From: an uncultured Eubacteriales bacterium
Lineage (GTDB): Bacteria > Bacillota > Clostridia > TANB77 > CAG-508
Reading direction: 5' to 3'
Length of the DNA: 64,000 nucleotides
Assembly: GCA_949840345.1 (NCBI GenBank)
Contig: CATKWX010000002.1
Location: 1-64,000, forward strand
The translations under genes were made by a program, and so were the position numbers. The notes under the pieces were generated by a model. The model was given only the letters and a program-made list of their open reading frames with translations. It had not been told where the DNA came from and made no database searches. This document shows positions 1 through 7,904 of this stretch, in pieces (position 1 is the first letter of the stretch; the number at the start of each line of letters is the position of its first letter).

Positions 1-80
1 CTACGTGGTTGATAGGTTGGAGGTGTAAGTACAGTAATGTATTAAGCTGACCAATACTAATATATCGAGGGCTTAACCAC
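1..80 (+). rRNA. 23S rRNA, 3' end (partial)
   Basis: The first 80 bases match the conserved 3' terminus of bacterial 23S rRNA: GGAGGTGTAAGTACAGTAAT, then CTGACCAATACTAATATATC and GAGGGCTTAACC. The gene runs in from upstream, so the window starts at the end of an rRNA operon. A 5S gene follows 60 bp later. Confidence 0.95.
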
Positions 81-143
81 ATGATATATTTGTTTACTTT
101 TTTATCTATATATTTTTCAGTGTGTTGATACATACTAAACATT

Positions 144-259
144 TCTGGTGATTATGATATATAGGGAAACACCTGTACCCATGCCGAACACAGAAGTTAA
201 GCCTATATATGCCGAAGATACTTGCGAGTTACCTTGCTGGGAAAATAGGTTGTCGCCAG
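144..259 (+). rRNA. 5S rRNA
   Basis: About 116 nt with the conserved core CCCATGCCGAACACAGAAGT. The ends TCTGGTGAT and CGCCAG are complementary and form helix I. The position directly after 23S is the usual order. The exact ends are estimated from the terminal helix. Confidence 0.93.
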
Positions 260-260
260 T

Positions 261-287
261 TTTTTTATGCCTAAAAGGCATAAAAAA
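261..287 (+). terminator. rRNA operon terminator
   Basis: Perfect stem TTTTTTATGCC / GGCATAAAAAA around a TAAAA loop, starting at the last bases of 5S. It is A/T-flanked on both sides, so it could act in both directions. Confidence 0.75.
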
Positions 288-289
288 CG

Positions 290-350
290 TATGGGCACAA
301 GCGGAAGATTAACTACGAGGTAGGTGCCGAATGAAAAATTAATAGTAAAG
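290..350. repeat. Degenerate copy of the GC-palindrome/AATGAATAG repeat
   Basis: GTATGGGCACAAGCGGAAGA, followed by a GTGCCGAATGAAAAATTAAT stretch. It resembles copies near 16.9, 38.1 and 43.8 kb (GCGGGAGATTATCT, GCCGAGTGAATAG). It is one of the most diverged copies. Confidence 0.5.
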
Positions 351-356
351 TATAAA

Positions 357-389
357 AACTCCCCTGTGGCTAAATGCCACAGGGGAGTT
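357..389. terminator. Bidirectional terminator
   Basis: Perfect stem ACTCCCCTGTGGC / GCCACAGGGGAGT with a TAAAT loop. It lies 5 bp past the stop of the leftward gene at 395, which it probably terminates. Confidence 0.8.
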
Positions 390-394
390 GAGGA

Positions 395-1279
395 TTATAC
401 AGAGATTGACTTGAGAATTTCAGGGTTTGAATTAGAGAAAATTAGGTACATAATGACCTCATCTGTTTGAAGAATTCCACCTGTATACTCTTTATTTATG
501 AAAAAAGAATATTCAGCAGTATCCTTGTTGTGATTAGTAGGAATGTAGATAAATCCTTCCCTTTCAAATTCATCTTTGAGTATTTTGAGGTTTTCTTCTG
601 AATAGATTCCGCACGAGCCGATAGCGATTAGTTTCTCGTCAGTGAAAACGTATACATTTCCCAAAAAAGGACCAAGGATATCTTCGTCTTCGTTTATTGT
701 GAGCATTACGTTATCGTCAAATTCGTAATCATCTTCTTTCAGATTTAATGCTTCAATTACTTCAGATTGCGTCATGTTCCATTTGATACCATTGTATGGT
801 TTCCAAAGCTTAGAAACCAACAGTCTACCTTTGGAATCAAATTCATAGGTCTTTTCGCCGATTTTAACTTTGCCGACCGCCATGCTACCATCTTTTCGAA
901 AATAATATTTTGTTCCCGAAGAGGTCGTGAGCCATTTGCTAGTCCACATTTTACCGGATTTGCCGAAGTAATAGGTATTATCACCTATCTTTACTTTGCC
1001 AGTTGCCATGCTACCATCTTTTTTTAGATAGTATTTGCTTCCTGAAGAGGTAGTGACCCACTTTTTGGTAAGCATCTTGCCGGATTTGTCGAAGTAATAG
1101 GTTCTATCTCCGATTTTCTGAAAACCTGTAACCTTTTCGCCGGAATCGCTTATATAGCAGAAAGAGCCATCAGCTTCTTTCTGCCAATCCGCAGATACCG
1201 TAATGGTGTTACCCAAAAGTAACCAGATAATCATTGACATAACGAGTATAGGGGTTGCCTTAAAAACTTTTTTTAACAT
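395..1279 (-). CDS. Secreted protein with cell-wall/glucan-binding repeats
   Basis: 294 aa with a signal peptide (KK, then a hydrophobic stretch ending near VSA, residues 1-31). Residues about 32-155 are tandem YYF-type repeats of the choline/glucan-binding class, recurring as KIGDxTYYFxKSGKM and KYYxxKDGSMATGKV. Such repeats usually hold a protein on the cell surface. The remaining about 130 residues are acidic and not recognised. The start is set by AAGGAGAA 8 nt upstream. Codon use (ATC, GGC, TCG, CTC) is less A/T-rich than in neighbouring genes, and the gene stands alone between a terminator and a 350-bp spacer, like other cassettes in this window. Binding target unknown. Confidence 0.75.
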   Translation of the reverse strand: MLKKVFKATPILVMSMIIWLLLGNTITVSADWQKEADGSFCYISDSGEKVTGFQKIGDRTYYFDKSGKMLTKKWVTTSSGSKYYLKKDGSMATGKVKIGDNTYYFGKSGKMWTSKWLTTSSGTKYYFRKDGSMAVGKVKIGEKTYEFDSKGRLLVSKLWKPYNGIKWNMTQSEVIEALNLKEDDYEFDDNVMLTINEDEDILGPFLGNVYVFTDEKLIAIGSCGIYSEENLKILKDEFEREGFIYIPTNHNKDTAEYSFFINKEYTGGILQTDEVIMYLIFSNSNPEILKSISV

Positions 1280-1385
1280 AAGAATTCTCCTTTTCTAAAT
1301 AAATTTTTTGCCTTAAATCGAATGAGCATAATAAAGAATTAATTATGCTAAAAGTAACTATTTCCACAGATACCCTCTTTCATAA

Positions 1386-1415
1386 AATATGTTATGTCTT
1401 TAACTGTAATGTCAA
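1386..1415 (-). promoter_or_regulatory. Promoter for the leftward repeat-protein gene
   Basis: On the minus strand TTGACA (1415-1410), an 18-nt spacer and CATATT (1391-1386), about 110 bp before the start codon. The rest of the 1280-1632 spacer is A/T-rich with no gene visible. Confidence 0.5.
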
Positions 1416-1589
1416 ACTAAATGTATATACATCCTCCCTTTCTTATAATACTAATTAGTATTATTATATATGTAAAACATATGCAATAATAATAACACCA
1501 ATTTGTAAAAAAAGCAAGATAAGGCTTGAAGTTCCAATATAACAACTAGATAGGTAAATATAAAAATAAAAACGTTATTCATATTAAAT

Positions 1590-1619
1590 TTGATATATTC
1601 ATATAATATATGGTATAAT
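1590..1619 (+). promoter_or_regulatory. Promoter for the flavin reductase-like gene
   Basis: TTGATA (1590-1595), an 18-nt spacer and TATAAT (1614-1619), 38 bp before the chosen ATG. Confidence 0.6.
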
Positions 1620-1656
1620 TTTAAATATTAAAATGGAAGATAGGAGAGATTTTTTT

Positions 1657-2220
1657 ATGGGAAAAGTAATGTGGAAACCAGGAACATTTATATATCCAAT
1701 ACCTGCTGTAATGGTAACATCAGGAACAATGGAAAAGTCAAATATAATGACAGTAGCATGGACTGGAATACAAAACACAAATCCTGCTATAGTATATATA
1801 TCAGTTAGACCAGAAAGATATTCATATAATTTAATAAAAGAAACTGGAGAATTTGCAATAAATCTTACAACAAGAGATTTAGCCTATGCAACAGATTGGT
1901 GTGGAGTAAAATCAGGTGCAAAAGTAGATAAATTTAAAGAAATGCATTTAACAAAACAAAAGGGAAATTTTGTTAAATGCCCTCTTATAGAGGAAAGTCC
2001 AGTATCTGTAGAGTGTAAAGTTATAGAAATAAAGGAACTAGGAAGCCATCATATGTTTGTAGCAGAAGTTTTATCAATAGACGCTGATGAAAAATATATA
2101 GACGAAAAAGGTGCCTTTGACATAAGTAAATGTGACTTAATTGCTTATGCAAATGGTGGATATTACGAATTAGGGAAAAAATTAGGAAAATTCGGATATT
2201 CAGTAGAAAAAAAGAAATAA
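1657..2220 (+). CDS. Flavin reductase-like FMN-binding protein
   Basis: 187 aa of the flavin reductase-like split-barrel family, which binds FMN and passes electrons from NAD(P)H or acts as a flavin carrier. The sequence opens MGKVMWKPGTFIYPIPAVMV, followed by a GxxxSNIMTVAWTG segment and NPAIVYISVRPERYSYNLI, the family's conserved flavin-pocket region. An upstream ATG at 1633 is in frame, but TAGGAGAG lies 10 nt before 1657, so the shorter start is preferred. It is monocistronic, with its own promoter and a strong terminator. The physiological partner cannot be told from the sequence. Confidence 0.82.
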   Translation: MGKVMWKPGTFIYPIPAVMVTSGTMEKSNIMTVAWTGIQNTNPAIVYISVRPERYSYNLIKETGEFAINLTTRDLAYATDWCGVKSGAKVDKFKEMHLTKQKGNFVKCPLIEESPVSVECKVIEIKELGSHHMFVAEVLSIDADEKYIDEKGAFDISKCDLIAYANGGYYELGKKLGKFGYSVEKKK

Positions 2221-2229
2221 TATATTGTT

Positions 2230-2279
2230 AAGAAACGGAATGCACATTTTTTACGTCCCATATGTGCACTCCGTTTCTT
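2230..2279 (+). terminator. Rho-independent terminator
   Basis: Long hairpin AAGAAACGGAATGCACAT / ATGTGCACTCCGTTTCTT with one mismatch, directly after the flavin reductase gene. Confidence 0.8.
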
Positions 2280-2359
2280 GCTTATACACAATTATACTAA
2301 AACATCAAAAAAACCTAAATTTCCGTAAGAAAAAAACACAAAAAAATTGCAAGAAAACA

Positions 2360-2388
2360 TTGACATATTTTTAAATTTATGGTAAAGT
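2360..2388 (+). promoter_or_regulatory. Promoter of the rpmG-secE-nusG operon
   Basis: TTGACA (2360-2365), a 17-nt spacer and TAAAGT (2383-2388), about 80 bp before rpmG. Confidence 0.6.
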
Positions 2389-2469
2389 AGTATAGTCTAT
2401 TTGAAAATTTAAGTAAAATAGATTAATCACATCGTTAAAAAGCAATAAACAAACGGAGGTGGAGCTGAA

Positions 2470-2634
2470 ATGGCAGCAAAAGGACCAAGAGAAAATATAA
2501 CAATCGAATGCACAGAATGTAAAAGAAGAAATTACACAACAAGTAAAAACAAAAGAAATAATACTGATAGATTAGAAATAGTAAAGTATTGTAAATTCTG
2601 TAAAAAAAGAACAACACATAAAGAGACAAAATAA
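2470..2634 (+). CDS. rpmG: 50S ribosomal protein L33
   Basis: 54 aa, starting [20 protein letters not shown], with the zinc-ribbon cysteine pairs CTEC and CKFC, so this is the C+ zinc-binding form of L33. The start follows CGGAGGTGGAGCTGAA. It is the first gene of the classical rpmG-secE-nusG-rplK-rplA order, with secE 23 bp downstream. Confidence 0.95.
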   Translation: MAAKGPRENITIECTECKRRNYTTSKNKRNNTDRLEIVKYCKFCKKRTTHKETK

Positions 2635-2657
2635 TGCCTATTTGTAGGAGGAGTAAA

Positions 2658-3020
2658 ATGGCTAATGATAAAAAAATAAAAAAAGAAAAAAAACATTTTT
2701 TTAAAGATTTTAAAACTGAACTAAAAAAAGTTACTTGGCCAACAGGTAAGCAACTTGTAAATAATACAATTGCAGTTATAACAATAGTATTAATAACAGC
2801 TGCAATAGTTTTTATTTTAGATTTAGGTTTTGAAATGCTAAATAAATATGGAATAAACAAATTAAAATCTGCAATAAGTAATAAAAACAATGACCAGACT
2901 ACGGTTGTTGAAGAAACTGCTACTCCAGAACCAACAGATAATACAGGAAATAATCAAACTGAAAATGGACAAGAAAATAATACTACAACACCTACAGCTA
3001 GTCCAGAAGTAGATATGTAA
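2658..3020 (+). CDS. secE: Preprotein translocase subunit SecE, with a long extracytoplasmic tail
   Basis: 120 aa. The SecE core is at residues about 14-70: FKTELKKVTWPTGKQL is the conserved cytoplasmic amphipathic helix, followed by one membrane helix (IAVITIVLITAAIVFILDLG). SecE clamps SecY in the Sec translocon. Minimal bacterial SecE ends shortly after the membrane helix. Here about 45 further residues follow, rich in T, P, E, N and Q and with no hydrophobic segment, predicted outside the membrane. The ATG at 2658 follows AGGAGGAG by 5 nt; an in-frame ATG at 2634 lacks such a site. Confidence 0.93.
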   Translation: MANDKKIKKEKKHFFKDFKTELKKVTWPTGKQLVNNTIAVITIVLITAAIVFILDLGFEMLNKYGINKLKSAISNKNNDQTTVVEETATPEPTDNTGNNQTENGQENNTTTPTASPEVDM

Positions 3021-3034
3021 GAGGAGGCTAGAAA

Positions 3035-3562
3035 ATGTCTCAAGTAGATAATGAACCAAAATGGTATGTTGTACATACATATTCAGGATATGAAAATAAA
3101 GTAAAGACAGATTTGGAAAAAACTATTAAAAATAGAGAGTTAGAAGATTTCTTTTCCGATATTGTTGTTCCAATGGAAGAACAAATAGAAATTAAAGATG
3201 GAAAAAGAAAAACTAATTTGAAAAAGGTTTTTCCAGGTTATGTTTTAATAAAAATGATAGTAACTGAAGAATCTTGGTATATAGTTAGAAATACAAGAGG
3301 TGTTACAGGATTTGTTGGATCTGGTACAGAACCAATTGCTTTAACACCAGAAGAAATCAGAAATATGGGATTTGAAGAAGCTGTTATAGAGGTTGACTAT
3401 GAAGTTAATGATTCTGTAAAAGTAATGAACGGTCCATTAGAAGGATTTGTTGGAGTTGTTCAAGAAATAAATAAAGAAAAGAACAAAGTAAAAGTTAATG
3501 TTTCTATGTTTGGAAGGGAAACTCCAGTTGAACTAGAATTTTCACAAGTTGAAAAAATGTAA
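3035..3562 (+). CDS. nusG: Transcription termination/antitermination factor NusG
   Basis: 175 aa. The NGN domain (residues about 8-110) has KWYVVHTYSGYE and VFPGYVLIKM; the C-terminal KOW domain has VNDSVKVMNGPLEGFVGVVQ. It binds the RNA polymerase clamp and couples elongation to pausing, Rho or translation. It lies 14 bp after secE behind AAGAGGAGGC, in the conserved secE-nusG pair. Confidence 0.97.
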   Translation: MSQVDNEPKWYVVHTYSGYENKVKTDLEKTIKNRELEDFFSDIVVPMEEQIEIKDGKRKTNLKKVFPGYVLIKMIVTEESWYIVRNTRGVTGFVGSGTEPIALTPEEIRNMGFEEAVIEVDYEVNDSVKVMNGPLEGFVGVVQEINKEKNKVKVNVSMFGRETPVELEFSQVEKM

Positions 3563-3589
3563 AACATATTGATATATTAAACTTATATG

Positions 3590-3625
3590 GATATATGTCC
3601 ATGTGGCAAGACCACATTTGAGAAA
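3590..3625 (+). promoter_or_regulatory. Hairpin in the nusG-rplK spacer, possible L11/L1 leader element
   Basis: ATGTGG / CCACAT stem with a CAAGA loop (3601-3617), extended by weaker A/T pairing on both sides. The mRNA ahead of rplK often carries autoregulatory structure in Firmicutes. I cannot match this one to a defined family. Confidence 0.3.
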
Positions 3626-3677
3626 TGTTTAAATATATTTATATATATAAATTCACATTAAGGAGGTGCAAAGAGAA

Positions 3678-4106
3678 ATGGCAGAAAAAGAAATTGGTAA
3701 TATAATAAAATTACAAATAGAAGCTGGTAAAGCAACACCAGCACCACCAGTTGGTCCAGCTTTAGGTTCAAGTGGTGTAAATATTATGCAATTTGTTAAG
3801 GAATTCAATGATAGAACAGCAAATCAACCTGGAATGATAATACCAGTTGTTATAACTGTTTACAAAGACAAATCTTTTGAATTTATAACAAAGGTTCCAC
3901 CTGTTGCAGTTTTAATAAAAAAAGCAATTAAAATTGAAAAAGGTTCAGGAAAACCAAATAAAGAAAAAGTTGCAAAGATAACAAAAGAGCAAGTAAAACA
4001 AATTGCAGAACAAAAGATGGCCGACTTAAATGCGGCATCAATAGAAACTGCAATGAGTATGGTTGCTGGAACTGCACGTTCTATGGGTGTAGTTGTAACA
4101 GACTAA
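3678..4106 (+). CDS. rplK: 50S ribosomal protein L11
   Basis: 142 aa. Conserved L11 features are [32 protein letters not shown] and [10 protein letters not shown] at the C-terminus. It forms the GTPase-associated centre with 23S rRNA. The ATG at 3678 follows AAGGAGGT; an in-frame ATG at 3666 lies too close to that site. It is cotranscribed with rplA. Confidence 0.97.
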   Translation: MAEKEIGNIIKLQIEAGKATPAPPVGPALGSSGVNIMQFVKEFNDRTANQPGMIIPVVITVYKDKSFEFITKVPPVAVLIKKAIKIEKGSGKPNKEKVAKITKEQVKQIAEQKMADLNAASIETAMSMVAGTARSMGVVVTD

Positions 4107-4157
4107 AAAATTAAATTGGGAGAAGGAAAAACTTCGTAAGTACCAAAGGAGGATTTT

Positions 4158-4841
4158 ATGAAAAGAGGAAAAATATATAAACAAGCTGAAGAACTAGTTG
4201 ACAAAACAAAATTATATGAGCCAAAAGAGGCTATAGAAATAATTGAAAAAATGCCTAAAAGAAAATTCGACGAAACTGTTGAATTACATGTTAAATTAGG
4301 TGTAGATTCAAAACATGCAGACCAACAAGTTAGAGGAACAGTAGTTCTTCCACATGGTACAGGTAAAACTCTTAGAGTTTTAGTTTTTGCAAAAGGAGAT
4401 AAAGCAAAAGAGGCAGAAGCTGCAGGCGCAGATTTCGTTGGAGCAGAAGAATTAGTACCAAAAATAGAAAAAGAAAATTGGTTTGAATATGATGTAATAG
4501 TTGCAACACCAGATATGATGGGTGTTATAGGAAGATTAGGAAAGGTATTAGGACCAAAAGGATTAATGCCAAACCCTAAATCTGGAACAGTTACAATGGA
4601 TGTAACAAAAGCCGTATCAGAAATAAAATCTGGTAAAGTTGAATATAGATTAGATAAAACTAATATTATTCACTTAGGTTTTGGAAAAGTTTCATTTGGA
4701 ACTCAAAAATTAGTAGAAAACTATGAAACAATTATAGAAGCTATAATAAAAGCAAAACCAGCAGCAGCTAAAGGTCAATATATTAAGAGTGTTTCAATAG
4801 CAACAACAATGGGACCTGGATTATTCATAAATCAAAAATAG
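4158..4841 (+). CDS. rplA: 50S ribosomal protein L1
   Basis: 227 aa, full length for L1. Typical motifs are [31 protein letters not shown] and [18 protein letters not shown]1 forms the mobile stalk and in many bacteria represses its own L11-L1 message. The 51-nt spacer ahead of it (GGGAGAAGG and CGTAAGTACC) could carry such a site, but this is not proven from sequence. Confidence 0.97.
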   Translation: MKRGKIYKQAEELVDKTKLYEPKEAIEIIEKMPKRKFDETVELHVKLGVDSKHADQQVRGTVVLPHGTGKTLRVLVFAKGDKAKEAEAAGADFVGAEELVPKIEKENWFEYDVIVATPDMMGVIGRLGKVLGPKGLMPNPKSGTVTMDVTKAVSEIKSGKVEYRLDKTNIIHLGFGKVSFGTQKLVENYETIIEAIIKAKPAAAKGQYIKSVSIATTMGPGLFINQK

Positions 4842-4865
4842 AGAAAATAATAATAAAATATTTTT

Positions 4866-4975
4866 AGCCAAAGACAGTAGGCATTATAAGTCCTACCGAG
4901 GTATAAAGTGAACGGAAAAAATCCTAATTTTATGCCTTGGCTAAAATTAGGATTTTATTTATATAAATTATTAGG
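4866..4975 (+). promoter_or_regulatory. Ribosomal protein L10 leader (autoregulatory attenuator)
   Basis: Matches the L10(L12)4-binding leader: AGCCAAAGACAGTAGG, then TCCTACCGAGG and the closing CCTTGGCT. AGCCAA (4866-4871) pairs with TTGGCT. A competing hairpin formed by AAAATCCTAATTTT (4917-4930) and AAAATTAGGATTTT (4943-4956), ending in T's, looks like the terminator. When the L10 complex binds the first structure, the terminator should form and lower rplJL transcription. Confidence 0.85.
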
Positions 4976-4985
4976 AGGTGAAAAA

Positions 4986-5486
4986 ATGGCAAGCGAAACA
5001 GTTTTAAAACAAAAGCAAGCAGAAGTAACAGCATTAGCAGAAAAAATAAAATCAGCTAAGTGCATACTTTTAACAGAATACAGAGGAATTAATGTTACAG
5101 ATGTAACTGAATTAAGAGCAAAATTAAGAAGTTCAAATACAGAATATAAAGTTATAAAAAATAACATTATAAGAAGAGCTTTAGCAGAAGCTGGAATTGA
5201 AGGATTAGATGATACTTTAATTGGACCAACAGCAATAATTATAGATAATGAAGATTATCTTGCACCTTCAAAAGCTATATATGAATACTCTAAAGCAAAT
5301 GACTTCTACAAAATAAAAGGTGGAATAATAGATGGAAAAGTAACAGCTACAGAAGAAATTATTGCATTAGCAAAACTTCCATCAAAAGAAGTTCTTATTG
5401 CAAAACTTGCAGGTGCATTACTTGGAAATATTTCAAAACTTGCAGTTGCATTGGATCAGGTTAAGATGCAAAAAGAAAACGCATAA
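4986..5486 (+). CDS. rplJ: 50S ribosomal protein L10
   Basis: 166 aa. MASETVLKQKQAEVTALAEK, LTEYRGINVTDVTELRAKLR and EYKVIKNNIIRRAL are typical L10 segments; the C-terminal helix binds L7/L12 dimers. The start follows TTAGGAGGTG by 6 nt; an in-frame ATG at 4908 lies inside the leader and is not used. The stop codon sits at the edge of a long palindrome (5485-5607). Confidence 0.96.
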   Translation: MASETVLKQKQAEVTALAEKIKSAKCILLTEYRGINVTDVTELRAKLRSSNTEYKVIKNNIIRRALAEAGIEGLDDTLIGPTAIIIDNEDYLAPSKAIYEYSKANDFYKIKGGIIDGKVTATEEIIALAKLPSKEVLIAKLAGALLGNISKLAVALDQVKMQKENA

Positions 5487-5607
5487 TTTCAATTATAAGC
5501 TACGTCTAACTGTGTTAGTCATCACTAAAAATCCTCAATGTACACTAGTACATTTCCGGTTTTTTTGTTCGACTGCCATGTTATACTTGCTTCTAATCAA
5601 AATTAAT
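5485..5607. repeat. Long palindromic element, copy A (rplJ-rplL spacer)
   Basis: About 123 bp. The ends AATTTCAATTATAAGC and GCTTCTAATCAAAATT are imperfect inverted repeats, and the centre carries AATGTAC-ACTA-GTACATT followed by a T-run and GTTCGACTGCC. It is nearly identical to copy B at 5672-5797. The element overlaps the rplJ stop codon. Confidence 0.75.
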
Positions 5608-5617
5608 AATTAAACGC

Positions 5618-5661
5618 ATGAAAAGCAGCATCTTGCTTTGTCAAGCTGCATGTCTTTTTAT
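5618..5661 (+). terminator. Possible attenuator between rplJ and rplL
   Basis: GCAGCATCTTG and CAAGCTGC form a stem with a CTTTGT loop, followed by ATGTCTTTTT. It lies between the two palindrome copies. Confidence 0.45.
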
Positions 5662-5671
5662 CGATGTATGC

Positions 5672-5797
5672 CTAATTTCAATTATAAGCTACGTCTAACT
5701 GCGTTAGTCATCACTAAAAAAATGCTCAATGTACACTAGTACATTTCCGCTTTTTTTGTTCGACTGCCTTGTTATACTTGCTTCTAATTAAAATTAG
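5672..5797. repeat. Long palindromic element, copy B (rplJ-rplL spacer)
   Basis: Second copy of the 5485-5607 element with a few substitutions and one small indel. Arms CTAATTTCAATTATAAGC / GCTTCTAATTAAAATTAG pair along most of their length. It ends about 80 bp before rplL, so the L12 message starts with two large hairpins and a terminator-like structure. Confidence 0.75.
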
Positions 5798-5878
5798 AAT
5801 TGTAGGGACGACAATTTGATTGTCCGAATAGGGTTGTGACCTACACATAAAAAAATAAATAAAAAGGAGAAATTTAAA

Positions 5879-6253
5879 ATGGAAGAAAAAATAACAAAAT
5901 TATTAGAAGAAATCGATAGCTTAACAGTTATTGAATTATCTGAATTAGTAAAAGGAATAGAAGAAAAATATGGAGTATCTGCAGCAGCAGTTGCAGCACC
6001 AGTAGCTGGTGGAGCAGCAGCAGGAGCAGCAGCTGATGAAAAATCAGAATTTGATGTAATATTAAAAGATGCTGGAGCTAACAAAATAGCAGTTATAAAA
6101 GTTGTTAGAGATGTAACAGGTTTAGGATTAAAAGAAGCTAAAGATTTAGTTGATGGAGCTCCTAAAACAGTTAAAGAAAAAGCTAAGAAAGAAGAAGCTG
6201 AAGAAATCAAAGCTAAATTTACAGAAGCTGGAGCAGTTGTAGAATTAGCATAG
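5879..6253 (+). CDS. rplL: 50S ribosomal protein L7/L12
   Basis: 124 aa. The N-terminal dimerisation helix is followed by an Ala/Gly hinge ([20 protein letters not shown]) and the conserved C-terminal domain with [20 protein letters not shown]. It recruits translation factors to the ribosome. AAAGGAG lies 11 nt upstream. Confidence 0.97.
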   Translation: MEEKITKLLEEIDSLTVIELSELVKGIEEKYGVSAAAVAAPVAGGAAAGAAADEKSEFDVILKDAGANKIAVIKVVRDVTGLGLKEAKDLVDGAPKTVKEKAKKEEAEEIKAKFTEAGAVVELA

Positions 6254-6283
6254 ATTATAATTTAATAATTGTAAAATTGTAGA

Positions 6284-6310
6284 GGGCACGTTTAGTCGTG
6301 TCCTTTTTTA
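6284..6310 (+). terminator. Terminator of the rplJL operon
   Basis: GGGCACG-TTTAGT-CGTGTCC stem followed by TTTTTTA, 30 bp after rplL. The stem resembles the GC-palindrome repeats and may derive from one. Confidence 0.75.
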
Positions 6311-6312
6311 AA

Positions 6313-6395
6313 TATATTTAATTGCCATAATAAACATATTGCAAATGTTGTATGGGTCGGCGTTCTCGACAACACGCCTAAGCGGAAACCACTTT
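6313..6395. repeat. GC-palindrome repeat with its A/T lead-in
   Basis: ATATTTAATTGCC, CATATTGCAAATGTTGTA, then GGGTCGGCGTTCTCGACAAC. The TTTAATTGC / ATATTGCAAACGTTGTA lead-in recurs before other copies (36.1, 43.7, 51.5, 51.7, 52.9, 60.8 kb). Confidence 0.6.
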
Positions 6396-6468
6396 TTTAT
6401 TGTGCAATAATTCATACTATGTTATAATAAATTAGAAAAATCAATTCAAAAATCGAGGAGAGAAAACT

Positions 6469-7752
6469 ATGAAGATATTAATAAAAAACGCTAATCTTAT
6501 ATCAATGTCTGAAAAAAGGAAAAAATATGAGAAAAATATCGATATATTAATTAATAACGACTCTATAGAAAAAATAGGCAAAAACTTAAAACCAAATAAA
6601 GCTATAAAAACAATAGATGCAACTGGGAAAATAATAATGCCAGGACTTATTAATACACATGCACATATACCTATGAGTATTTTCAGAGAGACATTAGATG
6701 GATATGAATTACAACAATGGCTAGAAGAGAAAATTTGGCCAATGGAAGATAAATTAACTAATACAGATATATATTATGCAACATATTTATCTTGTATAGA
6801 AATGATAAAAACAGGCTGTACTACAATTAACGATATGTATTTTATGACAGATGATATAATTAAGGCAGCAAATGAGACTGGTGTAAGAATTCAAACAACA
6901 AGAACGTTAATGAGCGGTGGGGACTCTGCAGAGGTAAGATTAAATCAATTAGAAAAATTAATTAAAGATTATAAAGAAAACAAACTTGTATCATTTAATG
7001 TGGGTATTCATGGACTATATACAACAAATGAAGCTGATACTAAAGAGTTTATAGAATTTGCAAGGAATAATAACATTCCAGTACATATGCATTTTTGTGA
7101 GAATTCTAAAGAAGTACACGATATAAATAAAGCTTATAAGGTAAATAGTCCAGCTGAAGTGTTAAGAAAATACTTTACAGATATTCCAGTTGTATTAGCA
7201 CATGCAGTAAAATTAACAGAAAATGAAATAGAAGAGTTATCAAGCTTAAAAAATATTTCTATATCCCATTGCCCAGTAAGTAATTTGAAACTAGGTTGTG
7301 GAATAGCAAAAGTTCAAAAAATGCTAGATAAAAATATTAATGTATCACTTGGGACAGATGGACAAGGAAGCGGAAGTAACCTAGATATGTTTGAAACTAT
7401 GAAATTTACAGCACTTTTGCAAAAAGGAATTAATGAAAATCCAAAAGATATAAGTGCTTATGAAGTAATGAAAATGGCTACAGTAAATGGGGCTAAAGCA
7501 CTAAATATGGAAGAAAAGATAGGTAGTATAGAAGAGGGGAAAAAAGCAGATATAATAATATTAGATATAAACTCAGAAATACTACAACCTATAAACAATG
7601 TATTTGCTGATATCGTTTATAATGCTAAGGGAAGTAATGTAGAAACAACAATTATAAATGGAAAAATACTAATGGAAAATAGGAATCTAAACAATATAGA
7701 TGAAAAAAATATATGTAATCAATGTTCAAAAGTAATTGAAAGAATAAAATAA
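6469..7752 (+). CDS. mtaD: Amidohydrolase, 5'-methylthioadenosine/S-adenosylhomocysteine deaminase type
   Basis: 427 aa of the metal-dependent amidohydrolase superfamily. The metal-binding HxH lies at residues 64-66 in LINTHAHIPMSIFRE; further ligands are in VHMHFCEN, VVLAHAVKL and SLGTDGQGSG. The phrase HIPM, followed by a WLEEKIWPME segment, is typical of MTA/SAH deaminases, which convert these nucleosides to inosyl forms for recycling. Related guanine or chlorohydrolase-type members cannot be fully excluded. GGAGAG precedes the ATG, and a weak promoter (TTGTGC, 17 nt, TATAAT) ends near 6428. Confidence 0.82.
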   Translation: MKILIKNANLISMSEKRKKYEKNIDILINNDSIEKIGKNLKPNKAIKTIDATGKIIMPGLINTHAHIPMSIFRETLDGYELQQWLEEKIWPMEDKLTNTDIYYATYLSCIEMIKTGCTTINDMYFMTDDIIKAANETGVRIQTTRTLMSGGDSAEVRLNQLEKLIKDYKENKLVSFNVGIHGLYTTNEADTKEFIEFARNNNIPVHMHFCENSKEVHDINKAYKVNSPAEVLRKYFTDIPVVLAHAVKLTENEIEELSSLKNISISHCPVSNLKLGCGIAKVQKMLDKNINVSLGTDGQGSGSNLDMFETMKFTALLQKGINENPKDISAYEVMKMATVNGAKALNMEEKIGSIEEGKKADIIILDINSEILQPINNVFADIVYNAKGSNVETTIINGKILMENRNLNNIDEKNICNQCSKVIERIK

Positions 7753-7843
7753 TAAAAATATTTCTGAATTCTACAAATACTAACTCACTACGCGCGTAAT
7801 GAGTTTGAACGATTTACAAGATATAATCCTACGGAAATATGGA

Positions 7844-7872
7844 TTGACAAAAGTAATAAAAAAAGATATAAT
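7844..7872 (+). promoter_or_regulatory. Promoter for the NlpC/P60 gene
   Basis: TTGACA (7844-7849), 17-nt spacer, TATAAT (7867-7872), 33 bp before the start codon. Both hexamers match consensus. Confidence 0.75.
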
Positions 7873-7904
7873 GACGAAAAATGGAAATTTGGGAGTGTTA
7901 TTGT

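Noticed and set aside
767-1027. 86-aa rightward open frame inside the repeat-protein gene
   Set aside because: Antisense to a clearly repeated coding region, with no start signals.
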